From positions 1 to 64,000 of the forward strand of contig JACRJX010000015.1 in NCBI GenBank assembly GCA_016235595.1: 64,000 nt of DNA, in the 5' to 3' direction. This stretch comes from Verrucomicrobiota bacterium (lineage in GTDB: Bacteria > Verrucomicrobiota > Verrucomicrobiia > CAIQCK01). This document shows positions 36,467-45,457 of this stretch, one piece after another. Position 1 is the stretch's first letter, and each line of letters starts with the position of its first letter. The notes under the pieces are model-generated. The model searched no databases, was not told the origin of the DNA, and worked only from the letters and a program-made list of their open reading frames with translations. Made by a program: the position numbers and the translations under genes.

Positions 36467-39400
36467 ATGAAATGTTCCACGCTCGTCGCATCTGTTCTCG
36501 TTGTCGTCCTGTCCGGCAGCGCGATGCCAGTCTCGGCCCAAGAGCGGCCGGCCATCGGCGTCTGGAGCTTCGACGGCAATCTGGCCGACCGTTCCGGCCG
36601 CGGCAACGACGCCTTCGCCACAGATGCCTCGTTCGTATCGGGACACACGGGCCAAGGACTCCGCTGCGGCCACAAACCGGCCGTCGTGCCCGACAGCCCT
36701 GACCTGCGGCCGGCGCCCGGACTGCAGATCGAGTGCTGGGTCAAGCTTGATTCGCTGGGCCCAAGTTGGAAGACGTTGCTGATCAAGCCGCACGCCTATC
36801 AGCTTCGCGTCGATCCGCCGCAAGAGGGTGGGCATTTTGCTTTCTTCCTGGACATCGACGGCTGGGAGCCGCGGGTCCGCTCGGCACTACCGGCCAAAGT
36901 CGGCGTGTGGTATCACGTCGCCGCCGGCTGGGACGGCAAGGAGATTTGGCTCGACGTTGACGGCCAGCGAACCCGTGTCCGCCGCTCGGGCGTGCCGCTG
37001 CCTTCGGGCGAACCGCTGGAGTTGGGCCCCTTCGACGGCGTGCTGGACGAGCTGCGGATCGAGAACCCTGCCGCCCCGCCGGCCGGCGTCGCCCAGTGGC
37101 TCTTCGAGGGCAATCTTCGCGACTCGTCCGGCCATGGGCACGATCTGTCGGGCAAAGACGTCGCGTTCGCTGCGGTCCCCGGCGGGCAGGCCCTGCGGTC
37201 CGGCTCACGCACGGTTCAAGTGGCCAGCGATCCGCAGTTGCAGCTTGCCCCTGGGTTCCGGCTCGACTGCTCCGTCTATTTCGACAAGGTGCCAGCCGAG
37301 GGGCGGCGCCTGGCCATCAAAGATGGCGAGTATCAGCTCCGCCTCAACTCGGCCAAGGAAGGCGGTTGTTTCGCCTTCTTCGTCCACCTCGACGGCTGGG
37401 AACCGCGGGTATCGTCGAACGTGAAGATTGAGCCCGGCCAATGGTATCGCCTGACGGCCCAATGGGACGGCTCGACCTTGACGCTGGACGTGAACGGCCA
37501 GCGGAGTCATACCGTGCGCTCCGGCCTGGCCAAGGGCACGAACAACCCGCTGGTCATTGGCGGTCTGGGCGGATTGATTGATAACCTGAGAATCGAAAAC
37601 CCCCGACTGCCGACGCTCCGGGTCCGCGCCGCCCGGCAGGAACATGCGATCCTACTGGCCGGTCGCCCGGAAAAGCTGGTGACGACCCTTCGCAACATCG
37701 GCATGGACAGCGAGTCGGTCGTTGTTCGGTTCAAGCTCCCGGCTGGCGTCCGCGTGCTGGGTCCAACGGTTCACAAGCTGGGAAGCATGCCGATGGGCTC
37801 TGAGAAGACGATTGACTGGGGTGTGCAATCCGATGCGCCGGCCATTGGAGCCGCCGAGATCCAGGTGACCGCAACCGGCGCTCCGCCGTTGACCGCCCGG
37901 CATCAGTTGGTCTTCTTCCCCAGCGAAGACGGCCTGCCGCCCTCGGCTTCGCAGCGCCTGCCACCGGCCGCGGTCGGCGAGTCGAAGGCCACGACCTATT
38001 ACATTGACAGTGTCGCCGGCAACAACGCCCGGGCTGGCACGTCGCCCAAGACGGCTTGGAAGGATTTTTCGAAGGTCAACGGCAAGATCCTGGGACCCGG
38101 CGAGCGGTTGCTGCTCCGCCGCGGCAGCGTCTTCAATCAGGAACTCGACATCGCCGCCCGCGGCACGGCCGACAACTGGGCAGAAATCGGTGCCTATGGC
38201 ACGGGCGCCCGCCCCATCATCCGCCGCAACTGGGACATTGATGACCGTTGCGCGCTGATCCGCAATCCCGACTTCCTCCGCATCCGCAGTCTGGTCGTGT
38301 GCTTCGCCGGCAAGGGCTTGATCGTCAACTACTCGGAGTCTGGCCACAGCGGGCTGGTCATCGAAGACTGCATCGCCCATCACATCGAAGGCCTCTACCG
38401 CTTCAACGCCCACGGCATTCCCGAATGGCTCGGCCGCCGCGGCGCCAGCGGCGACAACATGAGCCACTCGGAGGGCATCGCCATCGCCGGCATGCCGGCC
38501 CGCGACCTCGTCTTGCGCGACTGCGAGATGTTCCAGTGCTCGTCGGGCTACTACGTCCACGGCAACGACGTGCTGGTGGAGCGTGTCTTCTGCCATGATA
38601 ACTACGCCCATAACACCTCGCCCCATCCGTTCTTGGTCAACGTGCACCGCGCGGTGCTCCGCGACAGCGTCTTTGACGCCTCGGGCTGGCACGCCAGCGC
38701 CGGCACGATGGGCATCATGCTCGGCGATCCACAAGGCCTGATCATCCGCAACTGTTACTTCCGTAACCAGCCCGACTCGGGCAGCCACGACGAGGGCGGC
38801 ATTGACTTCGAGAACAGCGGCAACGCCTGCCTCATTGATCATTGCACCTTCCAGAACAACGCCGGGGCGGCCATCGAAGTCCTCGGTCTGCGCTCGCCGC
38901 AAACCACCAACATCGAGGTCCGCAAATCGCGGTTCATCCAGAACAACGTGGCCCGCAAGCTGGGCCCGGCCGAAATCTACGTCTGGGGTGGCGCCCGCGA
39001 TCCGTCGATTTGTTGCAGCAGCGGCACGGTCCAAGGCAACGGCTATGTGCTCCTTCCCGGCGTCGGGTTCTTCACCAACGAGGCCCCGCGCCTGACCTCC
39101 TGGACGCTCCGCGACAACACAGCCTACAAGACCGTCGCCGACATGGACCGCGCGATGCCCTACAACCGCCCGCCGGTGGTGGACGCCGGCCACGACATCC
39201 GCACTGACCAGCGACGCGTGACTCTGGCCGGCCACGTCAGCGACGACGGCCAACCCGAAGGCAAACCACTGTCGGTTAGTTGGGAAGTGCTCGAAGGCCC
39301 CGGTCCTGTCACCTTCGACAACGCCCATTCAGCCGCGACCCGCGCCACCTTCGAACGCCCGGGTGATTACATCCTGCGTCTGGTGGCCGACGACAGCCAG

Positions 39401-39967
39401 CTTTGGACCAGCGCCCAAGTGACCATCCACATTCTCCTGCGGGGCACGTCGGTCGTTGCCGCCTGGGAGTTCAACCGGAATCTCGACAAGGAAGGCTGGA
39501 CCGAGGTTAACCCGGGCACGCGCACTCAGCATTGGCTCGACCCGCTCCGGCCCGATCCGCTCTGGTCGACCACCTCCGATCCGGTGAAGCTCGTGGCCGG
39601 CGGCTATTACATTGTGGCTCTCGATTCCAGCTCCGACGCCCACCTCCTCTCGCCCGACCACCTGAACATCGCCCTGACCGGCAGAAAGACGCTGCTCCTC
39701 CGCCTCCAAAACCACACGCCGGCCACCGAAATGCGCGTCCGATACACGACCGACTCCGCCCCCGACTGGGCCAACGCCAAAACTCAGACCTTCACCGTCG
39801 TCCCCAACGACCCCCAATGCCGGACGTATATGGTGAAGCTCGCCAACGACTCAGCCGACCCCGTCCGCCTGCGCCAACTCCGCCTGGATCTGGCCACCGG
39901 CCAGCCCCTGACCGGCACCTGCCGCATCGATTATATTTGGATCACATCGCCCTCTGCCAGACACTGA
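36467..39967 (+). CDS. Secreted LamG/beta-helix surface protein, 1,166 aa
   Basis: A signal peptide (about 1-25, ending VSAQE) is followed by two tandem LamG-like jelly-roll domains (about 27-200 and 205-385) that are clear duplicates: FAFFLDIDGWEPRVRS and FAFFVHLDGWEPRVSS, DVDGQRTRVRRSG and DVNGQRSHTVRSG. A beta-sandwich linker comes next. Then, from about 510 (YYIDSVAGNNARAGTSPKTAW) to 890, lies a right-handed parallel beta-helix of the PbH1/pectate-lyase type. A PKD-like domain (PPVVDAGHDIRTDQRRVTLAG, about 899-986) and a C-terminal beta-rich, possibly carbohydrate-binding, domain close it. Architecture suggests an extracellular glycan-binding or -degrading protein. It differs from its defence-type neighbours and lies inside a pair of direct repeats. 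Confidence 0.82.
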   Translation: MKCSTLVASVLVVVLSGSAMPVSAQERPAIGVWSFDGNLADRSGRGNDAFATDASFVSGHTGQGLRCGHKPAVVPDSPDLRPAPGLQIECWVKLDSLGPSWKTLLIKPHAYQLRVDPPQEGGHFAFFLDIDGWEPRVRSALPAKVGVWYHVAAGWDGKEIWLDVDGQRTRVRRSGVPLPSGEPLELGPFDGVLDELRIENPAAPPAGVAQWLFEGNLRDSSGHGHDLSGKDVAFAAVPGGQALRSGSRTVQVASDPQLQLAPGFRLDCSVYFDKVPAEGRRLAIKDGEYQLRLNSAKEGGCFAFFVHLDGWEPRVSSNVKIEPGQWYRLTAQWDGSTLTLDVNGQRSHTVRSGLAKGTNNPLVIGGLGGLIDNLRIENPRLPTLRVRAARQEHAILLAGRPEKLVTTLRNIGMDSESVVVRFKLPAGVRVLGPTVHKLGSMPMGSEKTIDWGVQSDAPAIGAAEIQVTATGAPPLTARHQLVFFPSEDGLPPSASQRLPPAAVGESKATTYYIDSVAGNNARAGTSPKTAWKDFSKVNGKILGPGERLLLRRGSVFNQELDIAARGTADNWAEIGAYGTGARPIIRRNWDIDDRCALIRNPDFLRIRSLVVCFAGKGLIVNYSESGHSGLVIEDCIAHHIEGLYRFNAHGIPEWLGRRGASGDNMSHSEGIAIAGMPARDLVLRDCEMFQCSSGYYVHGNDVLVERVFCHDNYAHNTSPHPFLVNVHRAVLRDSVFDASGWHASAGTMGIMLGDPQGLIIRNCYFRNQPDSGSHDEGGIDFENSGNACLIDHCTFQNNAGAAIEVLGLRSPQTTNIEVRKSRFIQNNVARKLGPAEIYVWGGARDPSICCSSGTVQGNGYVLLPGVGFFTNEAPRLTSWTLRDNTAYKTVADMDRAMPYNRPPVVDAGHDIRTDQRRVTLAGHVSDDGQPEGKPLSVSWEVLEGPGPVTFDNAHSAATRATFERPGDYILRLVADDSQLWTSAQVTIHILLRGTSVVAAWEFNRNLDKEGWTEVNPGTRTQHWLDPLRPDPLWSTTSDPVKLVAGGYYIVALDSSSDAHLLSPDHLNIALTGRKTLLLRLQNHTPATEMRVRYTTDSAPDWANAKTQTFTVVPNDPQCRTYMVKLANDSADPVRLRQLRLDLATGQPLTGTCRIDYIWITSPSARH

Positions 39968-40827
39968 CGGCAACCAGAGCAACCGGGCTATCCAAAAGCC
40001 AAGGCCGGAGGCAGGGCCGTTGAAATATCGTAATGCTCTTCTTTAAAAACTTCCCGCGTTCGTAAAGCCACGGCTGTTTTTCATAACGCGTCCGCCAAGA
40101 CAATCCCGCGTTTGTCAGAGTTCATAGTGGATCGTTAATGAGAGAGCTTTTGGCCAGGCGACTTGAGGTTGCAGGACAGGGTAGCAAGCTACCGGCGAAA
40201 CAAAGCCTACCGGCGCGATAAGCACTCCGGCCTGCGCACGTTGAACCCAGGCGAGGCCACATGGAGCAGCGGTTGACTCATTCTCTGCTCTGTCGCAAAA
40301 CCCGTTTAAACCCAAGAACCGAAATTGATCGTAAGGTGGACATTCCTGTCTGCCCAACTCCAGCTTTCGAGCTGAAGTGTGGACCGGACATTCGAGGTGG
40401 GCCCTTTCTCTGCGTTCTCAGCGGCACTGTTCCGGTCGCTGGACAGGACGCCAGCGCGGAACTACGACGTGCGCGCGTCGGCAAAGAGAGCAACAACAAC
40501 CGAGGAACGGCGCGCGGCGTTTAAGCTGGGATCGTTTCTTGGGGGGGGGCAGAAGAAAGCAGCGCGTTCCCGGCGCGCCCGCTTCTTCCGTTTGTGAGCC
40601 GTGAGATTACAGCGACAGCGCTTGCTGAGCATCATCAGATCCGCCGACGCGCGCAGAGCTAGCCCACCGAAGTCAGCAGTCAACAATTCAACAACATGCT
40701 TGCAAGCACCCTCAATCAACTGCAACAATGTCATTGTGCTCCTGTTCGCCGTCAGCGAACTGCCGTCGCAAAGCGAGTGGCGGGCTATCGTTGTCAAAAC
40801 GAACGAGTTGATCAAAGCGCAAAGGAA
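39968..40827. other. 860-base gap without a convincing gene
   Basis: Apart from the family B repeat, I see no gene here. Several short frames exist in both directions, but none shows a family motif or a good ribosome-binding site. A run of nine G occurs around 40541-40550. The last part (40640-40790) contains several TTCAACAACA/TTGTCA-like words and could hold a promoter or a mobile-element end, but I could not prove either. Confidence 0.5.
40025..40126. repeat. Family B 102-nt repeat, copy 2
   Basis: Direct-orientation partner of 35448-35549, starting 57 nt after the stop of the LamG/beta-helix gene. Differences between copies are scattered and mostly transitions, as expected for old repeats rather than a recent duplication. 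Confidence 0.9.
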
Positions 40828-42117
40828 ATGAAAACGACCGACTTGAGCCTCAACCGTCGGCAGCGGTGGGGATGGTATCTTTTTGATTTCGCAAACTCGA
40901 TCTTGATCATCAACGGGGGTCTTTATTTTCCGCAGTGGCTAGTTGTGGACAACGGTGTTTCTGGCAGTCTCTTCAACCTCACCGTCTTGTTGAGTTCCGT
41001 TTTACTCATCTTCACGGCACCGCAGTTCGGGGCTAGGGCAGACGAGCGTGGTGAATGTATGCGCCTCTTGTGGATCACCAGCATTGGCCTTTTCCTGTCG
41101 GGGCTGGTGCTGGGCATCGGCGGGGTGGCCCTGCAATCCGGCGTCCTTCGAAATGTTCTCAGCCTGATTTGTTTTGCGGCTGTCCTATACTTCTACCAAC
41201 TGAGCCTCGTTTTTTACAACGCACTACTGAAACCGCTCTCTACTGCGGCAGAATTGTCTAAGGTTTCGGGCATCGGTCTGGCGTGGGGATGGATTGGGGG
41301 AATCGTAGCGGTGATTGCGATTGACCCGGTTGTGAAAGGGCACCTTTTTTTCCATACGGCGAACCGTATGAATGCGATCTTGCCATCCACCTTGGCCTTT
41401 GGCGCATTAACCGCACTCAGTTTGTTCATGATCAGAGATTTGGAGGGACGCGGCAGCCATGCGGTTAACATCGGTAAACGAACGGTTGTGGGCTTGCTGC
41501 GTGAGTTAAGGCATTACCCCGTGTTGTTCGCGTTCATGATGGCCTTCTTCCTCTACTCTGATGCGATCCTGACCATCTCGAACAATATCACCATCTTCAT
41601 GGAGAAGGTGTTCGTCATGAGCGATGAAAGAAAAGCCGCCGCTTTCCTCGCGTTCTTGTTAGTGAGCGCTGTGGCGGCTGCCGTTGAAAAACGTCTGACC
41701 GATCCAAGCCGAAGCTTCAGGGTGTTGCTTCACTGCACGGTCGGTTGGCTCATGACAATTATAGCCGCGACATTCACGACTGCAGAGTGGGGATTCCATG
41801 TGGTCTTTGTTCTGATGGGCATCCTTTACGGCATTCTGTTCAATTCGTCGCGAGTGTTATTCTTCCAGCTCATTCCTAAGGACAAGGTGGCTGAATACTT
41901 TGGCCTCTACTGCTCGTTTGAACGCTTTGCGAGCATCGTGGGGCCGCTGCTGTGGTCCGTGCCGCTGGTCTTGCGAGCGCATGAAGACAGCATCGCATAC
42001 CGGGCGGCGCTTGGAATGATGGCCTTGCCCATCGCGTTAGCGTTGTGTTTGCTCGCGCTCGCGCAAAAGAGAGCCGACAAGGCCAATGGAATTGGGACGA
42101 GGATTGCGGCCGTTTAA
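40828..42117 (+). CDS. MFS transporter, UMF1/Atg22-like family
   Basis: The ATG at 40828 follows AAAGGA, and the product is 429 aa; an upstream extension to 40696 is not hydrophobic and is rejected. RRQRWGWYLFDFANSILIINGGLYFPQWL matches the first helix of the UMF1 (Atg22-like) group of the major facilitator superfamily. About eleven or twelve hydrophobic helices follow, with the conserved loop FGARADERGECMRLLW after helix 2. Substrates of the family are mostly unknown; some members export peptides or amino acids. First gene of a tight operon (gaps of 6 and 10 nt) with a membrane protein and an isoprenoid synthase, so it may export that pathway's product. Confidence 0.78.
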   Translation: MKTTDLSLNRRQRWGWYLFDFANSILIINGGLYFPQWLVVDNGVSGSLFNLTVLLSSVLLIFTAPQFGARADERGECMRLLWITSIGLFLSGLVLGIGGVALQSGVLRNVLSLICFAAVLYFYQLSLVFYNALLKPLSTAAELSKVSGIGLAWGWIGGIVAVIAIDPVVKGHLFFHTANRMNAILPSTLAFGALTALSLFMIRDLEGRGSHAVNIGKRTVVGLLRELRHYPVLFAFMMAFFLYSDAILTISNNITIFMEKVFVMSDERKAAAFLAFLLVSAVAAAVEKRLTDPSRSFRVLLHCTVGWLMTIIAATFTTAEWGFHVVFVLMGILYGILFNSSRVLFFQLIPKDKVAEYFGLYCSFERFASIVGPLLWSVPLVLRAHEDSIAYRAALGMMALPIALALCLLALAQKRADKANGIGTRIAAV

Positions 42118-42123
42118 CGGAGA

Positions 42124-42696
42124 ATGACTATGACTTGGTTACCAATCATCTGGAGCATTGTTTACGTGCTCATCATAGTGGGGCCTATCGTGGCTGCGGT
42201 GTGGCGACGCGTCACCGACACGAACTTTTATGTGAGCGTGATTTCCTCTTGGGCGGTTGTTTTCCTGCCGAGTGCAGGTGAGTGGTATGTTCTGAAACAC
42301 GGCCTTTCTACTGATGGAGCGCAAGTCGAGGTCACCATGAACGTGTTGCTAACGCTTGTATCTTGCACAAACATTGTGGCCATGTTTCTCGTGACTTACT
42401 GCATTCGGAGTTACTTCGCGCGACTCGGCAAGCCACAACAGATTTCCTGGGCGGCGGTTGTATACGAGATCGTCCTGTTTGTTGCGGCAATTGCGACCGT
42501 CTTCTTAGGTGCTGCGAACGCGGAGTATTTCGTAGACCTCAAAGCGTATCAGGGAAAGCAATTCATCCCGTGGATTTGGCCCAACACCGTAGATTGTCCG
42601 ATGAACTACTGCCGCACTTTTATCGGCGTCCTCCTCCTCCTCGCCCTTTTCTTCCCTTGGAATCAGAAGCTCACAAAAACAACACCAGCTAAGTAA
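42124..42696 (+). CDS. Hypothetical four-helix membrane protein
   Basis: Not recognised. The 190-aa product has about four to five membrane-spanning segments (about 5-25, 38-52, 70-95, 108-130 and 163-180), with a loop VDLKAYQGKQFIPWIWPNTVDCPMNYCRT holding a Cys pair before the last helix. It lies 6 nt after the MFS gene and 10 nt before the isoprenoid synthase gene, so it belongs to that operon. It could be a membrane-bound modifying enzyme or a transporter accessory subunit; no catalytic motif was seen. Confidence 0.65.
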   Translation: MTMTWLPIIWSIVYVLIIVGPIVAAVWRRVTDTNFYVSVISSWAVVFLPSAGEWYVLKHGLSTDGAQVEVTMNVLLTLVSCTNIVAMFLVTYCIRSYFARLGKPQQISWAAVVYEIVLFVAAIATVFLGAANAEYFVDLKAYQGKQFIPWIWPNTVDCPMNYCRTFIGVLLLLALFFPWNQKLTKTTPAK

Positions 42697-42706
42697 AGAG
42701 AATTCT

Positions 42707-43711
42707 ATGAGCACATTAGCCCTTGAATCATATGCCAGCACCGCTGGGCTTCGCCGCACGGCGAACACTTTCATGGCCGGCGTGAAACAACACGAAGCGT
42801 TCATAAACAATCTCAATTGGGAACTGCAGATGGTGCTTCGACCCTACCTGAAGGAACGCGTAGACTCGGCAGGCCGATGGTCGCACCCCAACCTTCTTGT
42901 CCCGTTTCTGCTGAACGAAGTATTTGGTATTTCCGACGTCGCCAAATTGTCGGCTCTTTGTGCCGCATATCTGGCATGCGACCACTTTACGCATCTGCTG
43001 GACGACGTAGCCGACGAAAGAAACCGCGAAGATCTGGCAATGTTAGCGCATGCGAGCCATGTTATGCTTTCACGAGGCCGGATGCTCTACTTGAGCATCA
43101 CTTCGGATGCCGTGTTCTTTCTTGAACTGTTTGAGGGCTATGTCGAAAAGGCTATGCAGGGCGAACGATGGCTTTGGAAACGAGCGGGAAACGTCGCGCC
43201 ATATAACAGGGTGGACTTGGAGATGCTGCGCGTCCGCGCGAGTATGCTCGATGCCTGTGTGGTTGCTTACTGTGACGTTAGCGACCGGTGGAATTTATTG
43301 GATCGCCTTCAGCGCGGTTTGGCTGAAGTAGTCGTGGGTGTTCAGCTTCTTGATGATGTTGTTGATGTGCAAAAAGACTTTAATAACGGCATCTATACCA
43401 TGCCATTGGCTGCGGCCTTGACCGGTGTCAAGGCAGCGGCCGTCTCATGGGACATCGCAGCGACTGGACTTCTGAGTGGGACCGCTTGGACTGACAGCAT
43501 CTCGCTTGCGCAGTCGTATCTAGATCGAGGCTGCGCAGCATTGGAGGAGTCTGGATTACGTTCTCTCTCTGATGCTGTGCGTGGTATTGCAGGAAGCGCA
43601 AGCCTGTTGACGAGAGCCATCCGGCGGGGCCGAACGAAAGCGCATCTGAATCCAGGCATGGCAGTGGCGGAGATTCTGCGCCTGCCTATTGTGCGCGCCA
43701 TGAGCCACTGA
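42707..43711 (+). CDS. Class I isoprenoid synthase-like protein (polyprenyl synthetase fold)
   Basis: The 334-aa all-helical protein has two aspartate-rich motifs in the right order and spacing for a trans-prenyltransferase or terpene-synthase-like fold: THLLDDVADERNRED (Asp-Asp-x-x-Asp) near residues 98-112 and VQLLDDVVDVQKDFNNGIYT near 211-230. The usual IPP-binding Gly-Lys-x-x-Arg near the N-terminus is not evident; instead RWSHPNLLVPFLLNEVFG stands in that position. It is therefore a divergent member and might use a substrate other than IPP or prenylate an acceptor. The setting (transporter, membrane protein, acetyltransferase) suggests a small natural-product operon. Confidence 0.72.
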   Translation: MSTLALESYASTAGLRRTANTFMAGVKQHEAFINNLNWELQMVLRPYLKERVDSAGRWSHPNLLVPFLLNEVFGISDVAKLSALCAAYLACDHFTHLLDDVADERNREDLAMLAHASHVMLSRGRMLYLSITSDAVFFLELFEGYVEKAMQGERWLWKRAGNVAPYNRVDLEMLRVRASMLDACVVAYCDVSDRWNLLDRLQRGLAEVVVGVQLLDDVVDVQKDFNNGIYTMPLAAALTGVKAAAVSWDIAATGLLSGTAWTDSISLAQSYLDRGCAALEESGLRSLSDAVRGIAGSASLLTRAIRRGRTKAHLNPGMAVAEILRLPIVRAMSH

Positions 43712-43768
43712 TGCTTTGCGCGGATTCCTGAAGGCAGAGGCGTGTTTCCACCCTGCGAAGGAGCGGCC

Positions 43769-44557
43769 ATGAGCGAAAGCACCGCGTCTCTATCCTCAGC
43801 GGTCGAATCGAATTTGAGCGCGTCTGTCCGGCTCTTAAGACACTTGCCAGATGTAGAGTTACATTCTGATGGCGATGCAACCTGGACTGTCTCGCCACGA
43901 GTTGGCCGACTTAACGTTCTAGTGAGGCCACAGTTCAGAGCAAGCCATCTTCACGAGAGAATTGCTGAGATTCTCGCACGCTACCGACAACTGCGAATAA
44001 GTTGTCAATGGTGGCTTGGACCGAGCAGTAGGCCTTGTGACCTTGACCTGCATCTCCGAGCACATGGTCTCAGGTGTCTCAGGAGTTTGTCGGGTATGGC
44101 TTGTAAGATAGACAAAAGCTGCAAGACAGCCCGTAGCGAAGGGTCAGGCACATGGCTTGTGGAGGACTTTTCGATATTTAAGCATTGTTCGCATCCGCGT
44201 TTTGGTCCCATAACGACGGACTTTCGTAAAACCCAGATTGACACATTAGCAAAGCTGTCGTGTGTGAAGCCGCGGCGTTTATGGCACTTCGTGGCGGGCA
44301 TCAAGGGAGAACCGTTGGGCAGCGCAACGCTTTGTGTGCAAGCTGGAGTCGCTGGCATCTACGATGTTGGCGTCTTAGGAAAGGCTCGCGGTGAAGGCTT
44401 AGGCACTGCGGTTGTTCAAGCCGCACTTCGGTTTGCGGGCAAAATGGATTGCAGGGTGGCCGTTGTTCAAGCAACTGCACAGGGCGGAGGTTTATATCGC
44501 CGACTTGGTTTCGGCGAAACCTGCAAGATTAAGCTGTGGCATTACGCAGTCGACTGA
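43769..44557 (+). CDS. GNAT-family N-acetyltransferase
   Basis: The ATG at 43769 has AAGGAG upstream, giving 262 aa; an earlier start at 43742 is less likely. The C-terminal half holds the GNAT core: AGIYDVGVLGKARGEGLGTAVVQAALRFA is motif A with the acetyl-CoA loop (GEGLGT), and GGGLYRRLGFGETC is motif B. The N-terminal half is poorly conserved and may bind the acceptor. It is 57 nt downstream of the isoprenoid synthase and may be a tailoring enzyme of the same operon. It could instead be an unrelated resistance or metabolic acetyltransferase. Confidence 0.8.
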   Translation: MSESTASLSSAVESNLSASVRLLRHLPDVELHSDGDATWTVSPRVGRLNVLVRPQFRASHLHERIAEILARYRQLRISCQWWLGPSSRPCDLDLHLRAHGLRCLRSLSGMACKIDKSCKTARSEGSGTWLVEDFSIFKHCSHPRFGPITTDFRKTQIDTLAKLSCVKPRRLWHFVAGIKGEPLGSATLCVQAGVAGIYDVGVLGKARGEGLGTAVVQAALRFAGKMDCRVAVVQATAQGGGLYRRLGFGETCKIKLWHYAVD

Positions 44558-44780
44558 GGCGTTGGGATCGGTTCCTGATTCTTAACAAATTCATTGCCGG
44601 TTATCGGCTGGTTACGGGGATTCTGCAGCGCAAGGCGCGGGAGGAGATTTGCGGCTAACAACCAGCGCTTCGCATTCGATTCTTTTTCCAACGCAAGCGG
44701 TGCAACGAGCGCGGCAGCGACATGACCCCGCCGCTGCCTTCGGTGTAGCGGTGGCGGTAATTCATAAGTCTTCCTCAAAA

Positions 44781-45416
44781 TCAGCTGGCAATCTCCCAAG
44801 TGACCGTCACGGAATCCTCGGCGTCAACCTCTTCGGGCGTAATGTCCGGCGTGGCCATTGGCCCACTGCAGGACTCCATGCAGTAATCTACACTTGATGA
44901 TATCTGCATTTCGAATCTGCCGTATTCAACCGACAGAATCTTCCCCAGCGTAATTCCTGCGGCCGTCGCGAGAACCTGCGCGTTTTGCTTTGCATTTGCA
45001 ACCACAGCTTCAAGTGCGCGCTTTCGTAGCGGCGCGTCGTCTTTGAGGCTGAATGAGATATTTATGCGCGGTTCGCTGAGGCTGCGAGCAACGGTGGCCA
45101 ACACTTGGTTCAGTCGATCACGATCCATCGGCACCGTGAGTTTTAGATTATGGCTTGCCACGTAGCCGTCAAAAACATCACGCCCCTTCTCTTTGCGGAA
45201 CGTAGTGTGGACAGCGAAGTTGGTTGTCTTCAAATCGTCGCGTGGCACTCCGCTGGTTCCGAGGTCGCGGCGGAGGATCTCAACATGTTCGTTGAGGGCG
45301 TTGATTGTGTCGGCATAAGAGCCGCCTTTGAGCGCAAGGGCGAACGAAAGCACCACTTGATCGGGATTTGCGGAAACGACTGCCTTGCCTTGGACGCGTA
45401 ATACCCGTGGATTCAT
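44781..45416 (-). CDS. SIMPL-domain (DUF541) protein
   Basis: The 211-aa product begins MNPRVLRVQGKAVVSANPDQVVLSF, the characteristic DUF541/SIMPL opening (V-x-G-x-A-x-x-x-x-x-P-D), and keeps the helix-rich continuation and GLTL-like ending of that fold. Most SIMPL proteins are exported and form large ring oligomers of uncertain role; this one has no signal peptide, which is unusual. It starts 41 nt after the ATPase of the Mu-like module on the same strand and could be co-transcribed as cargo. The gap 44558-44780 on its far side shows nothing definite. Confidence 0.75.
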   Translation of the reverse strand: MNPRVLRVQGKAVVSANPDQVVLSFALALKGGSYADTINALNEHVEILRRDLGTSGVPRDDLKTTNFAVHTTFRKEKGRDVFDGYVASHNLKLTVPMDRDRLNQVLATVARSLSEPRINISFSLKDDAPLRKRALEAVVANAKQNAQVLATAAGITLGKILSVEYGRFEMQISSSVDYCMESCSGPMATPDITPEEVDAEDSVTVTWEIAS

Positions 45417-45457
45417 GATTGATTCTCCTGGTTGGGGATGTCTGTTTTCTTACTGTT

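Noticed and set aside
40640..40790. Possible left end of the Mu-like element with the isoprenoid operon as cargo
   Set aside because: TTGTCA/AATGTCATTG-like words occur here and a TGTTGTCGCTAACGA stretch occurs near 49657, but no convincing inverted pair or target duplication could be aligned by eye.
40462..40815. 117-codon minus-strand frame in the 860-base gap
   Set aside because: No family resemblance, no ribosome-binding site, biased composition, and it runs through a homopolymer tract.
44542..44799. 85-codon minus-strand frame between the GNAT and SIMPL genes
   Set aside because: Overlaps the ends of both flanking genes and has no recognisable feature.
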